NCBI GenBank assembly: GCA_905214795.1
Contig: CAJMNM010000002.1
Coordinates: 62,001-126,000 of the forward strand
DNA from: an uncultured bacterium
GTDB lineage: Bacteria; Bacteroidota; Bacteroidia; Bacteroidales; Bacteroidaceae
Direction of reading: 5' to 3'
DNA: 64,000 nt
Shown here one piece after another: positions 18,473 to 26,857 of this stretch. Numbering within the stretch: the first letter of the stretch is position 1; every line of letters begins with the position of its first letter. The notes under the pieces were generated by a model that saw only the letters and a program-made list of their open reading frames with translations, did no database searches and had not been told where the DNA came from. The position numbers and the translations under genes are program-made.

Positions 18473-19051
18473 TTAGATTCCTACAGCTACTTGTGCGTGG
18501 CGTATTACTTTCTCGTTCATGGTATATCCTGTTTTTACGCAGTCCAGAACTTTGCCTTTCTGATCTTCTGATGCAGCTGGTATTTGAGCAATAGCTTCAT
18601 GAAGATCTGTATTGAAATCAGCCATTTCTGTATCGATTTTCTTGACGCCCTGTTCGTTAAGAATTTTATTGAATTTTTGGAATATCAGTTCAACGCCTTC
18701 TTTTACAGCTGGTACATCTTCTGCTTTATCCATATTTTTTAAAGCACGTTCCATATCATCGAGGATGGGTAAGATGGCGGTTATAGTTTTTTCTCCACCA
18801 TTTAGGATAAGTTCAGCTTTTTCTTTTAATGTACGTTTACGATAATTGTCAAACTCTGCCACCTGGCGAAGGTATTTGTCTTGGAGTTCTGCCACTTTGG
18901 CTTCTGCAGCTGCCAATTTGTCTTCGACAGTTTCTTCTTTTTTTTCTTCAACTTCTTCTTTTGAATTTTGATTATCCTGATTTTCAGAATTTTGCTGAAG
19001 AACTTCTTCCTGTTCCATCTTTTCTTCTTTAATATCGTTCTGTTCTTTCAT
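18473..19051 (-). CDS. grpE: nucleotide exchange factor GrpE
   Basis: 192 residues from the ATG at 19051 (MKEQNDIK). The frame is open 20 residues further upstream, but the extension is not GrpE-like. A very acidic N-terminus (1-60) leads to a coiled coil with KYLRQVAEFDNYRKRTLKEK, then the four-helix region and C-terminal beta domain ending in GYTMNEKVIRHAQVAV. GrpE releases ADP from DnaK. It precedes dnaJ by 14 bases. Confidence 0.96.
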   Translation of the reverse strand: MKEQNDIKEEKMEQEEVLQQNSENQDNQNSKEEVEEKKEETVEDKLAAAEAKVAELQDKYLRQVAEFDNYRKRTLKEKAELILNGGEKTITAILPILDDMERALKNMDKAEDVPAVKEGVELIFQKFNKILNEQGVKKIDTEMADFNTDLHEAIAQIPAASEDQKGKVLDCVKTGYTMNEKVIRHAQVAVGI

Positions 19052-19129
19052 AATTGCGTAATTTTTATAGTATTTATATAAGGAGTTATACAAATACTTT
19101 GCCAACGTCATGTTTTTTGTAGGCCTTTT

Positions 19130-20746
19130 TTAATTACCGTACATCTTTACTTTCAGTTCTTTGATTCTTTCGTCTGATATATATTCATCATATTCCATCA
19201 TCTTGTCAATTGTTCCGTTTGGAGTCAATTCGATGATACGGTTGGCTACGGTTTCTATGAATTCATGGTCGTGGCTAGAAAATAAGATGTTACCTTTGAA
19301 GAGCTTTAGATTATTGTTGAAAGCCTGTATACTTTCCAAATCAAGATGGTTGGTAGGAGTGTCTAGAATCAGGCAGTTCGCGTTTTTAAGTTGCATACGG
19401 GCAATCATGCATCTCATTTTTTCTCCACCAGAGAGCACATTGACTTTCTTTAAGACTTCCTCACCAGAGAACAGCATACGTCCAAGGAAGCCTTTGAAAT
19501 ATACCTCATTACCTTCTCCGAACTGGCTTAACCAATCAACCAAGTTAAGATCGCTTTCAAAAAATTTGGTATTATCTAATGGTAAATAGGCTGTAGTAAT
19601 GGTTACTCCCCAGTTGTATTTACCAGCTTGTGCCTTACGGTTGCCGTTGATAATTTCAAATAATGCTGTCATGGCACGGGGGTCACGGCTAAGGAATACT
19701 ATCTTATCGCCTTTTTCAACTGTAAAATTAATGTTGTCAAATAGAACAGTACCATCATCGGTTGTTGCTTTTAAACCCTGAACCTCGAGAATTTGGTTTC
19801 CTGGTTCACGTTCCATTTGGAATATGATGCCAGGATACTTACGTGTAGAAGGACGTATTTCTTCCACATTAAGTTTTTCAAGCATCTTTTTACGGCTTGT
19901 AGTTTGTTTGCTTTTAGAAACATTAGCAGAGAATCGACGGATGAATTCTTCGAGCTCTTTCTTCTTTTCTTCAGCTTTTGCTTTCTGATTCTGTGCCTGT
20001 TTTAAAGCTAACTGACTTGATTCATACCAGAAACTGTAGTTTCCTGCGAATAATGTTACTTTACCGAAGTCGATATCGACAGTATGTGTACATACAGAAT
20101 CAAGGAAATGGCGGTCATGACTAACTACAAGTACAGTATGCTCGAATTCAGATAAATAGCTTTCCAACCATTGTACAGTATCAAGGTCCAAATCGTTGGT
20201 TGGCTCATCAAGCAGAAGATTATCAGGTTCTCCAAACAAAGCTTTAGCCAGCATAACACGTACTTTCTCCTTACCACTGAGGTCACCCATCAGCGTGTAA
20301 TGCTTGTCTTCCTTAATACCCAGACCGCTTAAAAGGGCAGCAGCATCGCTTTCTGCATTGTAGCCGCCTAGTTCTGCAAATTTTTCTTCAAGTTCAGCTA
20401 CTTTGATACCGTCTTCATCACTGAAGTCTGCTTTTGAATACAGAGCATCGCGCTCTTTCATGATATCCCATAAAACAGTATGTCCCATTAAAACTGTGTC
20501 AAGAACAGTGAAAGCATCATATTTAAAGTGATCCTGACTTAAGACAGAGAGTCGTTCGCCGGGGCCAAGCTCAACACTTCCTTTTGTGGGGTCCAGTTCT
20601 CCGGATATAGCTTTCAGTAAGGTGGATTTTCCTGCACCGTTTGCACCGATAACACCGTAGATGTTACCGTTAGTAAATTTCATGTTAACGTCTTTGTATA
20701 AGACTCTTTTACCAAATTGAATAGCAAGATTTGATAGCGTTATCAT
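19130..20746 (-). CDS. ABC-F protein with one degenerate ATP site (YbiT-like)
   Basis: 538 residues, two ABC domains joined by a charged linker (about 245-300), no membrane segments: an ABC-F protein, a class that acts on ribosomes. Domain 1 has a full P-loop GANGAGKST (34-42) and LLLDEPTNDLD (177-187). Domain 2 has SRDPRAMT (353-360) where the P-loop should be and LILDTPTNHLD (459-469) with Thr463 in place of the catalytic Glu. The signature of domain 1 is LSGKE (156-160), that of domain 2 a normal LSGGE (438-442). So the composite site built from domain 2 P-loop/Walker B and the domain 1 signature is degraded throughout, while the other is intact. Closest by length and layout to YbiT. Confidence 0.88.
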   Translation of the reverse strand: MITLSNLAIQFGKRVLYKDVNMKFTNGNIYGVIGANGAGKSTLLKAISGELDPTKGSVELGPGERLSVLSQDHFKYDAFTVLDTVLMGHTVLWDIMKERDALYSKADFSDEDGIKVAELEEKFAELGGYNAESDAAALLSGLGIKEDKHYTLMGDLSGKEKVRVMLAKALFGEPDNLLLDEPTNDLDLDTVQWLESYLSEFEHTVLVVSHDRHFLDSVCTHTVDIDFGKVTLFAGNYSFWYESSQLALKQAQNQKAKAEEKKKELEEFIRRFSANVSKSKQTTSRKKMLEKLNVEEIRPSTRKYPGIIFQMEREPGNQILEVQGLKATTDDGTVLFDNINFTVEKGDKIVFLSRDPRAMTALFEIINGNRKAQAGKYNWGVTITTAYLPLDNTKFFESDLNLVDWLSQFGEGNEVYFKGFLGRMLFSGEEVLKKVNVLSGGEKMRCMIARMQLKNANCLILDTPTNHLDLESIQAFNNNLKLFKGNILFSSHDHEFIETVANRIIELTPNGTIDKMMEYDEYISDERIKELKVKMYGN

Positions 20747-20771
20747 ATAGCTTTACCTTAAAAATTTGTGC

Positions 20772-20779
20772 AAAGGTAC
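20772..20779 (-). promoter_or_regulatory. -7 box of the ABC-F gene
   Basis: TACCTTTG on the minus strand is an exact TAnnTTTG match, 26 bases before the ABC-F start. No clear TTTG sits at the -33 position. Confidence 0.65.
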
Positions 20780-20789
20780 AAAAAAAAAG

Positions 20790-21272
20790 TTATCCGTTTA
20801 AGCTTTCATCACAAAACTGTAATGGTAGTAGGTTCTTGACACCAATTATTTCATATGTTTTTTCTGTTCCGTATAGTAATATTCTTATTGTATGATTGAA
20901 ACGTATCTCTGTTTCCAACATGACCTGCAGGCAAGCTCCACAAGGCGTAATGGGAGTTCGAAGATATTTTTCATTTGTATAGGCTGCGATGGCCAGTTCG
21001 TTTACTGCCATATCGGGATAATTGGCATTGGCATGAAATAAAGCGGTACGTTCAGCGCATAATCCAGAAGGATAGGCTGCATTTTCTTGGTTATTTCCGG
21101 TTATAAGTGTACCATCAGCGAGACGTATGGCGGCTCCCACATGAAATTTAGAATACGGTGCATAGCTGATTTTAGCTGCCTGCTTGGCTTTTTCTATAAG
21201 AATCTTATCTCCTTCAGATAGTTCAGTTTCATTAAGAATTCTTATTCTGCAAATAATTTCAATGTCTTTCAT
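20790..21272 (-). CDS. cdd: cytidine deaminase
   Basis: 160 residues, tetrameric-type Cdd. It deaminates cytidine and deoxycytidine to uridine and deoxyuridine. Substrate region FHVGAAIRLADG and NNQENAAYPSG, catalytic CAERTAL, and zinc cysteines in TPCGACLQVM are complete. It is transcribed divergently from the glucosaminidase gene and lies just upstream of the ABC-F promoter. Confidence 0.95.
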   Translation of the reverse strand: MKDIEIICRIRILNETELSEGDKILIEKAKQAAKISYAPYSKFHVGAAIRLADGTLITGNNQENAAYPSGLCAERTALFHANANYPDMAVNELAIAAYTNEKYLRTPITPCGACLQVMLETEIRFNHTIRILLYGTEKTYEIIGVKNLLPLQFCDESLNG

Positions 21273-21309
21273 GGTGCAATGGTTACCATTATTAGAGGTT
21301 AATAATATA

Positions 21310-21317
21310 CAAATATA
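21310..21317 (-). promoter_or_regulatory. -7 box of cdd
   Basis: TATATTTG on the minus strand, exact TAnnTTTG, about 38 bases before the cdd start. Confidence 0.6.
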
Positions 21318-21350
21318 ATGAGTCTTTTTCTATATTATTAAAAAAGTAGA

Positions 21351-21358
21351 TAACTTTG
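21351..21358 (+). promoter_or_regulatory. -7 box of the glucosaminidase gene
   Basis: TAACTTTG, exact TAnnTTTG, 26 bases before the ATG at 21384; a T-rich stretch occupies the -33 position. It is back to back with the cdd promoter. Confidence 0.6.
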
Positions 21359-21383
21359 TATAATATTATATATTAATAATAGT

Positions 21384-22301
21384 ATGAATCTTAGGCGTAT
21401 TGTATTAGTCATATTGGGGTGTATTGTATTGTCTGTTTATGGGCAGGTGACAAATTCACAGTATCTTCGTTATATTGATAAATATAAAGAGATGGCAGTG
21501 GATCAAATGTTGCGATATAAGATTCCTGCTAGTATCACTTTGGCTCAGGGCTTGTTGGAAAGTGGTGCTGGGACTAGTACTTTGGCCCGTGAAGCGAATA
21601 ATCATTTCGGAATTAAGTGTGGTGGCTCGTGGAAGGGGCCTTATGTGTTGAGAGACGATGATGCCAGAAATGAAAAGTTTAGGAAATACCGAAGTGTGGC
21701 AGAGTCATACGAAGATCATTCCTTATTTTTGAAACAGCCTCGTTATTCTTCTCTTTTTAAGTTGTCTCCTCGAAATTATAAGGGGTGGGCGCATGGTTTG
21801 AAACGTTGTGGGTATGCTACAAACCCTAAATATGCTAGCTTGTTGATAGATTTAATTGAGCGTTATGATTTGAGTCAGTATGATAAATGGAAATCTGTAA
21901 AGTCTTCGTATGATTATAGTGATGATGAACTGTCCTATAATGAGGGGACCTATCCAGCACATCTGGTTTATCGTAATAATAACAATTATTATGTGATAGC
22001 TAAGTCTGGTGATACTTTTGATATGCTTGCTGCAGAAACAGGTGTGTCAGCTAGAAATATAAGAAAATATAATGAATTACCGAAAGACTATGTAATTAAG
22101 AGTGGAGATGTATTGTATCTTGAACGGAAAAGAAAATATGCATCAGATGTTTATAAAGGTCGGCCACATATAGTAAAGCCAGGTGAATCAATGTATTCAA
22201 TTTCACAGAAATATGGAATACGTCTTGAAAGCTTATATAAAATGAATAATCTTCCGGATGATTATTCGGCTCGTGTAAATGATATATTAAGAATTAGATA
22301 A
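21384..22301 (+). CDS. secreted glucosaminidase with two LysM domains
   Basis: 305 residues: signal peptide (1-20), glucosaminidase domain of the FlgJ/Mannosyl-glycoprotein endo-beta-N-acetylglucosaminidase family (about 25-165; SITLAQGLLESGAGTS with probable catalytic Glu59, NNHFGIKC, YRSVAESYEDHSLFL), then two LysM repeats (about 200-245 and 262-305; YVIAKSGDTFDMLA and HIVKPGESMYSISQKYG). It should cut peptidoglycan glycan strands in the periplasm while LysM holds it to the wall. A membrane-protein gene starts 15 bases downstream, probably in the same operon. Confidence 0.92.
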   Translation: MNLRRIVLVILGCIVLSVYGQVTNSQYLRYIDKYKEMAVDQMLRYKIPASITLAQGLLESGAGTSTLAREANNHFGIKCGGSWKGPYVLRDDDARNEKFRKYRSVAESYEDHSLFLKQPRYSSLFKLSPRNYKGWAHGLKRCGYATNPKYASLLIDLIERYDLSQYDKWKSVKSSYDYSDDELSYNEGTYPAHLVYRNNNNYYVIAKSGDTFDMLAAETGVSARNIRKYNELPKDYVIKSGDVLYLERKRKYASDVYKGRPHIVKPGESMYSISQKYGIRLESLYKMNNLPDDYSARVNDILRIR

Positions 22302-22316
22302 AAAATAAGTTGTGAA

Positions 22317-23036
22317 ATGAGCAATGTGTTAGGGGGGACGCTAAGATGGATTCTCATAGGTGTTTTGATGCTTATGGGGTTGTCCGTATGTGCCCAAAAT
22401 GAAAACCGGACAATTGTTGTTTCTAAAATAGATTCTATTGATTTAAAAAATGTAGATACTAAAACCGAGGGTGTTCAATTAGAATCATCTTGTGAAGGAG
22501 AATTTGCAGATTTGAATGCAAGGGATGATAGTGTATCTAAAAAGGCAAGATTAAATTTTTCACGTTTATATATCCCACGTCATACGATAGCTTATTTCCC
22601 GGAATCGTATTATGGGGGATGTGGTATATGGGATTTACATGAAGGACTTAATGCAAATGTAGGGATGTATGTAACAACCTCATTTGGTCGTAATCGTTTT
22701 CCTGGTGTCGGATTTGGTGTGGGTGTTTCCACTATGTATGCTAAGATGTTGACCAATCGCTTGTCTTTAGCAGCAGGGGGATTTTACAATCATTTGGTAT
22801 GGGGTTCTAGTTCAATAAATCAGGTCGGACTTAATTTAATGTTAGGTTATCAGTTAACAGATCGTTTAAGTGTTTATGGTTATGTGAGCAGAGCTTTTAC
22901 ACCGTCAAATATTGAAACGTTAATACCTGTTTTCCCGTATCTTGACTGTTATGGTTCCAGGTTCGGAGCAATGTTTCATTTTAATGTGAATGAACATGTG
23001 TCTGTATCGGTATCGGTGGAAGAATTGCGACGTTGA
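22317..23036 (+). CDS. predicted outer-membrane protein, unknown function
   Basis: 239 residues. A hydrophobic N-terminus (about 8-27, ending SVCAQ) serves as signal peptide, followed by a polar stretch (28-85) and then Gly/aromatic-rich alternating segments (about 100-239; VGMYVTTSFGRNRFPGVG, LSLAAGGFYNHLVWGS) that read as beta strands of a small membrane barrel. It is cotranscribed with the LysM glucosaminidase, suggesting an envelope role. I do not recognise a family. Confidence 0.7.
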   Translation: MSNVLGGTLRWILIGVLMLMGLSVCAQNENRTIVVSKIDSIDLKNVDTKTEGVQLESSCEGEFADLNARDDSVSKKARLNFSRLYIPRHTIAYFPESYYGGCGIWDLHEGLNANVGMYVTTSFGRNRFPGVGFGVGVSTMYAKMLTNRLSLAAGGFYNHLVWGSSSINQVGLNLMLGYQLTDRLSVYGYVSRAFTPSNIETLIPVFPYLDCYGSRFGAMFHFNVNEHVSVSVSVEELRR

Positions 23037-23166
23037 TTGTATGAAATATGATTTGACGTAAATTCGAAATAGAATTAAAATAGGAATTTTAAAAAGGGGG
23101 TAATATTGCGTACGCGCGCCCATGCGTTTTCCCTATAAGGGTATTTTTTTCGCTTTTCTGCCTTAC

Positions 23167-23598
23167 TCCTTCACAATGCTATTCAAATGACAGACTGACA
23201 GAATGTTAAGTGTGAAGGACTATCCTTCACATTTCCTTCACCGGTTCTTCACATCCGGTGGGATTGTCTTAAACGCATACGGTTATGAGTTTTTTTTCGT
23301 ACGGTTACGAATTTAATCCTGCACTTTATGAATTTTTTTCCGCACTGTTACGGTGATGCCCGTTACCGTATCCGAACATTCTTCTGCACGGTTACAGTTT
23401 TTGTTGTATTGTTTTTGTAAGAATTTCTTAACTAATACAGGGTGTCTGCTCTCTTTTTTGATTTATTAGGCGGGTTGGTCCTCAGAAATGAACAAAAGAC
23501 GGATTTAAACCGTCATGTGAAGGATGTGAAGGCTAGTCCTTCACACGTATTATTCAGACAGTAAGTGCGTTACGTGGTGTTGTGAAGGGGTGAAGGAC
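23167..23598. repeat. cluster of TGTGAAGGA sites, several as palindromes
   Basis: TGTGAAGGA or its complement occurs exactly at 23167, 23211, 23223, 23516 and 23537, and with one mismatch at about 23234, 23245, 23525, 23581 and 23589. Two pairs face each other as hairpins: 23211-23231 (9-bp arms, CTA loop) and 23525-23545 (8-bp arms). No gene is present in 23037-23689. Array A of 22-bp units lies in the middle of this cluster. Confidence 0.75.
23276..23396 (+). repeat. 22-bp-phased degenerate repeat array A
   Basis: Units resembling NTACGGTTACGAATTTTTTC start at 23276, 23298, 23321, 23342 and 23386, with a very degenerate unit about 23364. Successive starts are 22, 23, 21 and 44 bases apart, so the phase of about 22 bp holds across the array. 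The same unit forms array B at 47471-47612. Confidence 0.7.
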
Positions 23599-23689
23599 TT
23601 TTTGTGTGAACTTTAAATGGTTGATATTCTATGTGGTTGTTTGGCTTCAATAAAAGTGTTTTTATGATTTTATGTCAACTCTCGTCAAT

Positions 23690-24844
23690 TTATGGATTTT
23701 TGACAGATTCAATGAGTCTGCATATTTGTGTCATTGTATTCTGCATGTTTTGTTCTGCTGATTTCTTGTTCATTGCATTTTCAAGGTTGATAGGTCCGGG
23801 AGTTATGGAAAATACAGCACGGAATCCTGCTTTGTTAAGGTCTGAGGCTACAGCTGGGTCAATTGCACCGGCGATTAATATTGTTGGTATCTTGTATTTG
23901 ATTCCATAGCGTAGAATTCCCATTGGTACTTTGCCGTGTAAAGTCTGAATATCTGATTTTCCTTCACCTGTAATAAGTAGGTCCGCATCTTTAATCAGAT
24001 CTGCAAATCCTATTGTTTCGAGTAATAGATCAATTCCTGCTTTTAGTTTGCAGTTGTGTGAAAATGCTGTAATACATCCGCCTAAACCTCCGGCAGCTCC
24101 ACTTCCGGGAATGGCTGAAACATCAGATCCGATGGTTTGTTGGAATATTGTATTGAGATTTTTAAGTCCTTTGTCTAATAGCTCAACCTCGGCTGGGGTG
24201 GCTCCTTTTTGAGGAGCAAAGATATATGCAGCACCTGACGGGCCATAAAAAGGATTGTCTACATCGCAGGCCACAGTTATGTTTGCTTCGTGAAATGCAG
24301 GGATTAATTCGTCACAACAAATCTTGGAAATACGAATCATATTTTCTCCGTTGCCGTGTAAGCATTTGCCACTCTTGTCATAAAATTTAATTCCTAATGC
24401 TTCTAACATGCCAAGACCGCCATCGCATATGGCGCTACCGCCTAGTCCGATAATAAATTGTCTGAAGCCTTTTTCAAGTGCATCACGAATCAGTTCTCCG
24501 GTACCGTAACTTGTAGTTAGTAGAGGATGGCGTTCAAATGGTGATAATAATGTGAGTCCATTGACTTCTGCTACTTCTATAACGGCTGTTTTTTGGTCAC
24601 CAAGAATGCCATATCTGGTGGGTATTTTTCGCATGATTGGGTCATGAGCGTACAGATTGATAAATTTTCCATTTGTAGCTTGTATTAAACTATTTAGTAA
24701 TCCTTCGCCGCCATCGGCTACTGCTATTTTCTTGATTTGTGCTTCCGGCCAGACTTTTTTGATGCCTTTCATAGCTGCAGTGGCAGCCTCTGTTGAACTG
24801 AGGCTGCCTTTAAAAGAGTCTATGGCGAGGATTATTTTCTTCAT
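23690..24844 (-). CDS. glycerate kinase (GlxK type)
   Basis: 384 residues, the usual length of the GlxK/GarK family, which phosphorylates D-glycerate. DSFKGSLSSTEAATAAMKGI at the N-terminus, VADGGEGLLNSL, GLGGSAICDGGLGMLEALG, and GKSDIQTLHGKVP are typical. It is last in a minus-strand cluster after lutA-lutB-lutC (28 bases after lutC), so glycerate and lactate use may be co-regulated. The position phosphorylated (2- or 3-) cannot be decided from sequence reading. Confidence 0.92.
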   Translation of the reverse strand: MKKIILAIDSFKGSLSSTEAATAAMKGIKKVWPEAQIKKIAVADGGEGLLNSLIQATNGKFINLYAHDPIMRKIPTRYGILGDQKTAVIEVAEVNGLTLLSPFERHPLLTTSYGTGELIRDALEKGFRQFIIGLGGSAICDGGLGMLEALGIKFYDKSGKCLHGNGENMIRISKICCDELIPAFHEANITVACDVDNPFYGPSGAAYIFAPQKGATPAEVELLDKGLKNLNTIFQQTIGSDVSAIPGSGAAGGLGGCITAFSHNCKLKAGIDLLLETIGFADLIKDADLLITGEGKSDIQTLHGKVPMGILRYGIKYKIPTILIAGAIDPAVASDLNKAGFRAVFSITPGPINLENAMNKKSAEQNMQNTMTQICRLIESVKNP

Positions 24845-24872
24845 GAAATATTGATTATGATGATCTGTTTGA

Positions 24873-25487
24873 TTATACGATTACAACTGTGACGTCCCGT
24901 GCTCCATGAGCGCCGATAACAAGTGCTTGCTCAATGTCTGCTGTTTTAGAAGGGCCGGAGATGAATACTCCATATCCATAATCACCAGTGTCTATGCGCC
25001 TATATGCTTCGTGCATATTGTTTACAATGTTGTGTCTGTCAAGAATGATGACTAGTGCTTCGCTGATAAAATATATTGTACGTTGTTCTACATCCTGTTT
25101 TATCCATACAGCACCGTTTTCGCATACGCCAATTTGTCCTTGAAGTATTGCAACGTCTGTACCGTCAAGTTCACCTGACGATGTAACGTCATCAGGATGG
25201 TACGTTGCACACGAAACGGATACTTCCCGATTTGTACAATTGAAAGTTTTTGCTACCGATGCAATACGTTTGGCGTTGGGATAAAGCCGTTTGATGATAC
25301 CGTCAAGATTTTCATTTTCTTTTAGTACGATAGCACGTCCTCCGACTTGAGGCATAATTTCACAGAATGTGTTGACGGGATCTGCATAAGTGATAGCCTC
25401 TTTTTCAACATTTGATAAGTCTGGCATTTCATATTGTTTATGTGTATTACGTCGGATGGCTTGCAATATATCTTCTCTGCTGCTCAT
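24873..25487 (-). CDS. lutC: lactate utilization protein C (LUD domain)
   Basis: 204 residues, LutC/YkgG family. The LUD domain reads VSCATYHPDDVTSSGELDGTDVAILQ... in outline, with GQIGVCENGAVW and the C-terminal FISGPSKTADIEQALVIGAHG that ends in the conserved glycine-rich loop. LutA, LutB and LutC together oxidise L-lactate to pyruvate. It begins two bases after the lutB stop. Confidence 0.9.
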   Translation of the reverse strand: MSSREDILQAIRRNTHKQYEMPDLSNVEKEAITYADPVNTFCEIMPQVGGRAIVLKENENLDGIIKRLYPNAKRIASVAKTFNCTNREVSVSCATYHPDDVTSSGELDGTDVAILQGQIGVCENGAVWIKQDVEQRTIYFISEALVIILDRHNIVNNMHEAYRRIDTGDYGYGVFISGPSKTADIEQALVIGAHGARDVTVVIV

Positions 25488-25489
25488 GA

Positions 25490-26857
25490 CTATTTAACTT
25501 TGTTCTTCTTCCACATTTCGTTAAAACTCTCTTTTGCAAAGACTGGCATTTCATGTGCTTTTCCCCAGTCATTTAATGCATTATAAACAATTCCTCTAGG
25601 TAAAGCATTGGCTACATGGGCTTCGTGTAGTGCAAAATTGAACAGGGCTGGGCGTTCCATAAGGAATTGCATGCCACTAGACATGATTTTTTTTGATTTA
25701 TTGGCTACTCCAAGTGGCTTAAGTTGCTGACGCCAACGATAGATCTGATCTGCAAGATCAACTTTGGCCGGACAAACGTTTTGGCAAGAATAACAAAGTG
25801 AACAAGCTGATACATTGTCATGATAGGTAACAGGTTGTTTAAGCATGCCTAGATTTATACCAATTGGTCCTGGTATGAAATACGTATAGCTATAACCTCC
25901 ACTACGGCGGTAAACGGGGCATGTGTTCATACAGGCACCACAACGCAAACAGTTAAGTGTTTTAACGTGTTCGTCGTTGGCGAGGATTTCTGTTCTGCCG
26001 TTGTCTACAATAATGATATGTAATTCACCTCCATGCCGTGGTTTGCGGTAATGGGATGTATAAGTTGTTATGGGCTGTCCGGTAGCAGAGCGGGCAAGTA
26101 AACGGGTGAATACACCAAGAGACCGACGGTCGGGGACTATCTTTTCAAGTCCAAAGGCCGTGATTTGAAGCTTGGGTTGAGATGTGCCCATATCTGCATT
26201 GCCTTCGTTTGTACAGACTACACATTCGCCTGTTTCTGCCACTGCAAAATTGGTTCCTGTCATAGCTGCTTCTGCATGGATGAATTTTTGGCGGAGATTT
26301 TTGCGGGCTGCATGTGTCAGGTATGTCTGATCGTTGTTGCCGGGGTCTGTTCCCATCTCACGTACAAACAGTTCTCCAATAGCCTCTTTTTTTATGTGTA
26401 TTGCAGGTAGAACAATATGGCTGGGTTTTTTATGCATTAACTGAAGAATTCTTTCTCCGAGATCGCTTTCCACTGTTTCTATGCCTTTAGTCTCAAGAAA
26501 GTCATTCAGTTCGCATTCTTCAGCCAGCATGGATTTGCTTTTGATAAAATGTTTTACGTGATGATTCTTTAAGATCTGATATACAGTTTGCCTGTATTCT
26601 TCTGCATCTTTAGCCCAATGTACAATAGCTCCGTTCGCTTTTGCATTTTCTTCGAATTGCAGAAGAAGCTTGTCTAGATGACTGTTTGTATATTGTTTGA
26701 TGGCGCATGCCATATCGCGAAGGTGTTCCCATTCGGGAATAGAATGGCTGAGCTTGTCTCTTTTGGCACGTACCATCCATAATGTTTCGTTGTGCCATGC
26801 TGCTAATTTTTCATCTTTAAGAAATTTAGTAGCAGCTATTGAATGTTTTGTACTCAT
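25490..26857 (-). CDS. lutB: lactate utilization iron-sulfur protein B
   Basis: 455 residues, LutB/YkgF family. A LUD domain fills the first two thirds (AAMTGTNFAVAETGECVVCTNEGN). Two 4Fe-4S motifs follow: CLRCGACMNTCPVYR and CSLCYSCQNVCPAKVD (about residues 305-365). A C-terminal DUF3390-like segment ends the chain. It is the electron-transfer component of the LutABC L-lactate oxidase in the cytosol. The gene overlaps lutA by four bases. Confidence 0.93.
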   Translation of the reverse strand: MSTKHSIAATKFLKDEKLAAWHNETLWMVRAKRDKLSHSIPEWEHLRDMACAIKQYTNSHLDKLLLQFEENAKANGAIVHWAKDAEEYRQTVYQILKNHHVKHFIKSKSMLAEECELNDFLETKGIETVESDLGERILQLMHKKPSHIVLPAIHIKKEAIGELFVREMGTDPGNNDQTYLTHAARKNLRQKFIHAEAAMTGTNFAVAETGECVVCTNEGNADMGTSQPKLQITAFGLEKIVPDRRSLGVFTRLLARSATGQPITTYTSHYRKPRHGGELHIIIVDNGRTEILANDEHVKTLNCLRCGACMNTCPVYRRSGGYSYTYFIPGPIGINLGMLKQPVTYHDNVSACSLCYSCQNVCPAKVDLADQIYRWRQQLKPLGVANKSKKIMSSGMQFLMERPALFNFALHEAHVANALPRGIVYNALNDWGKAHEMPVFAKESFNEMWKKNKVK

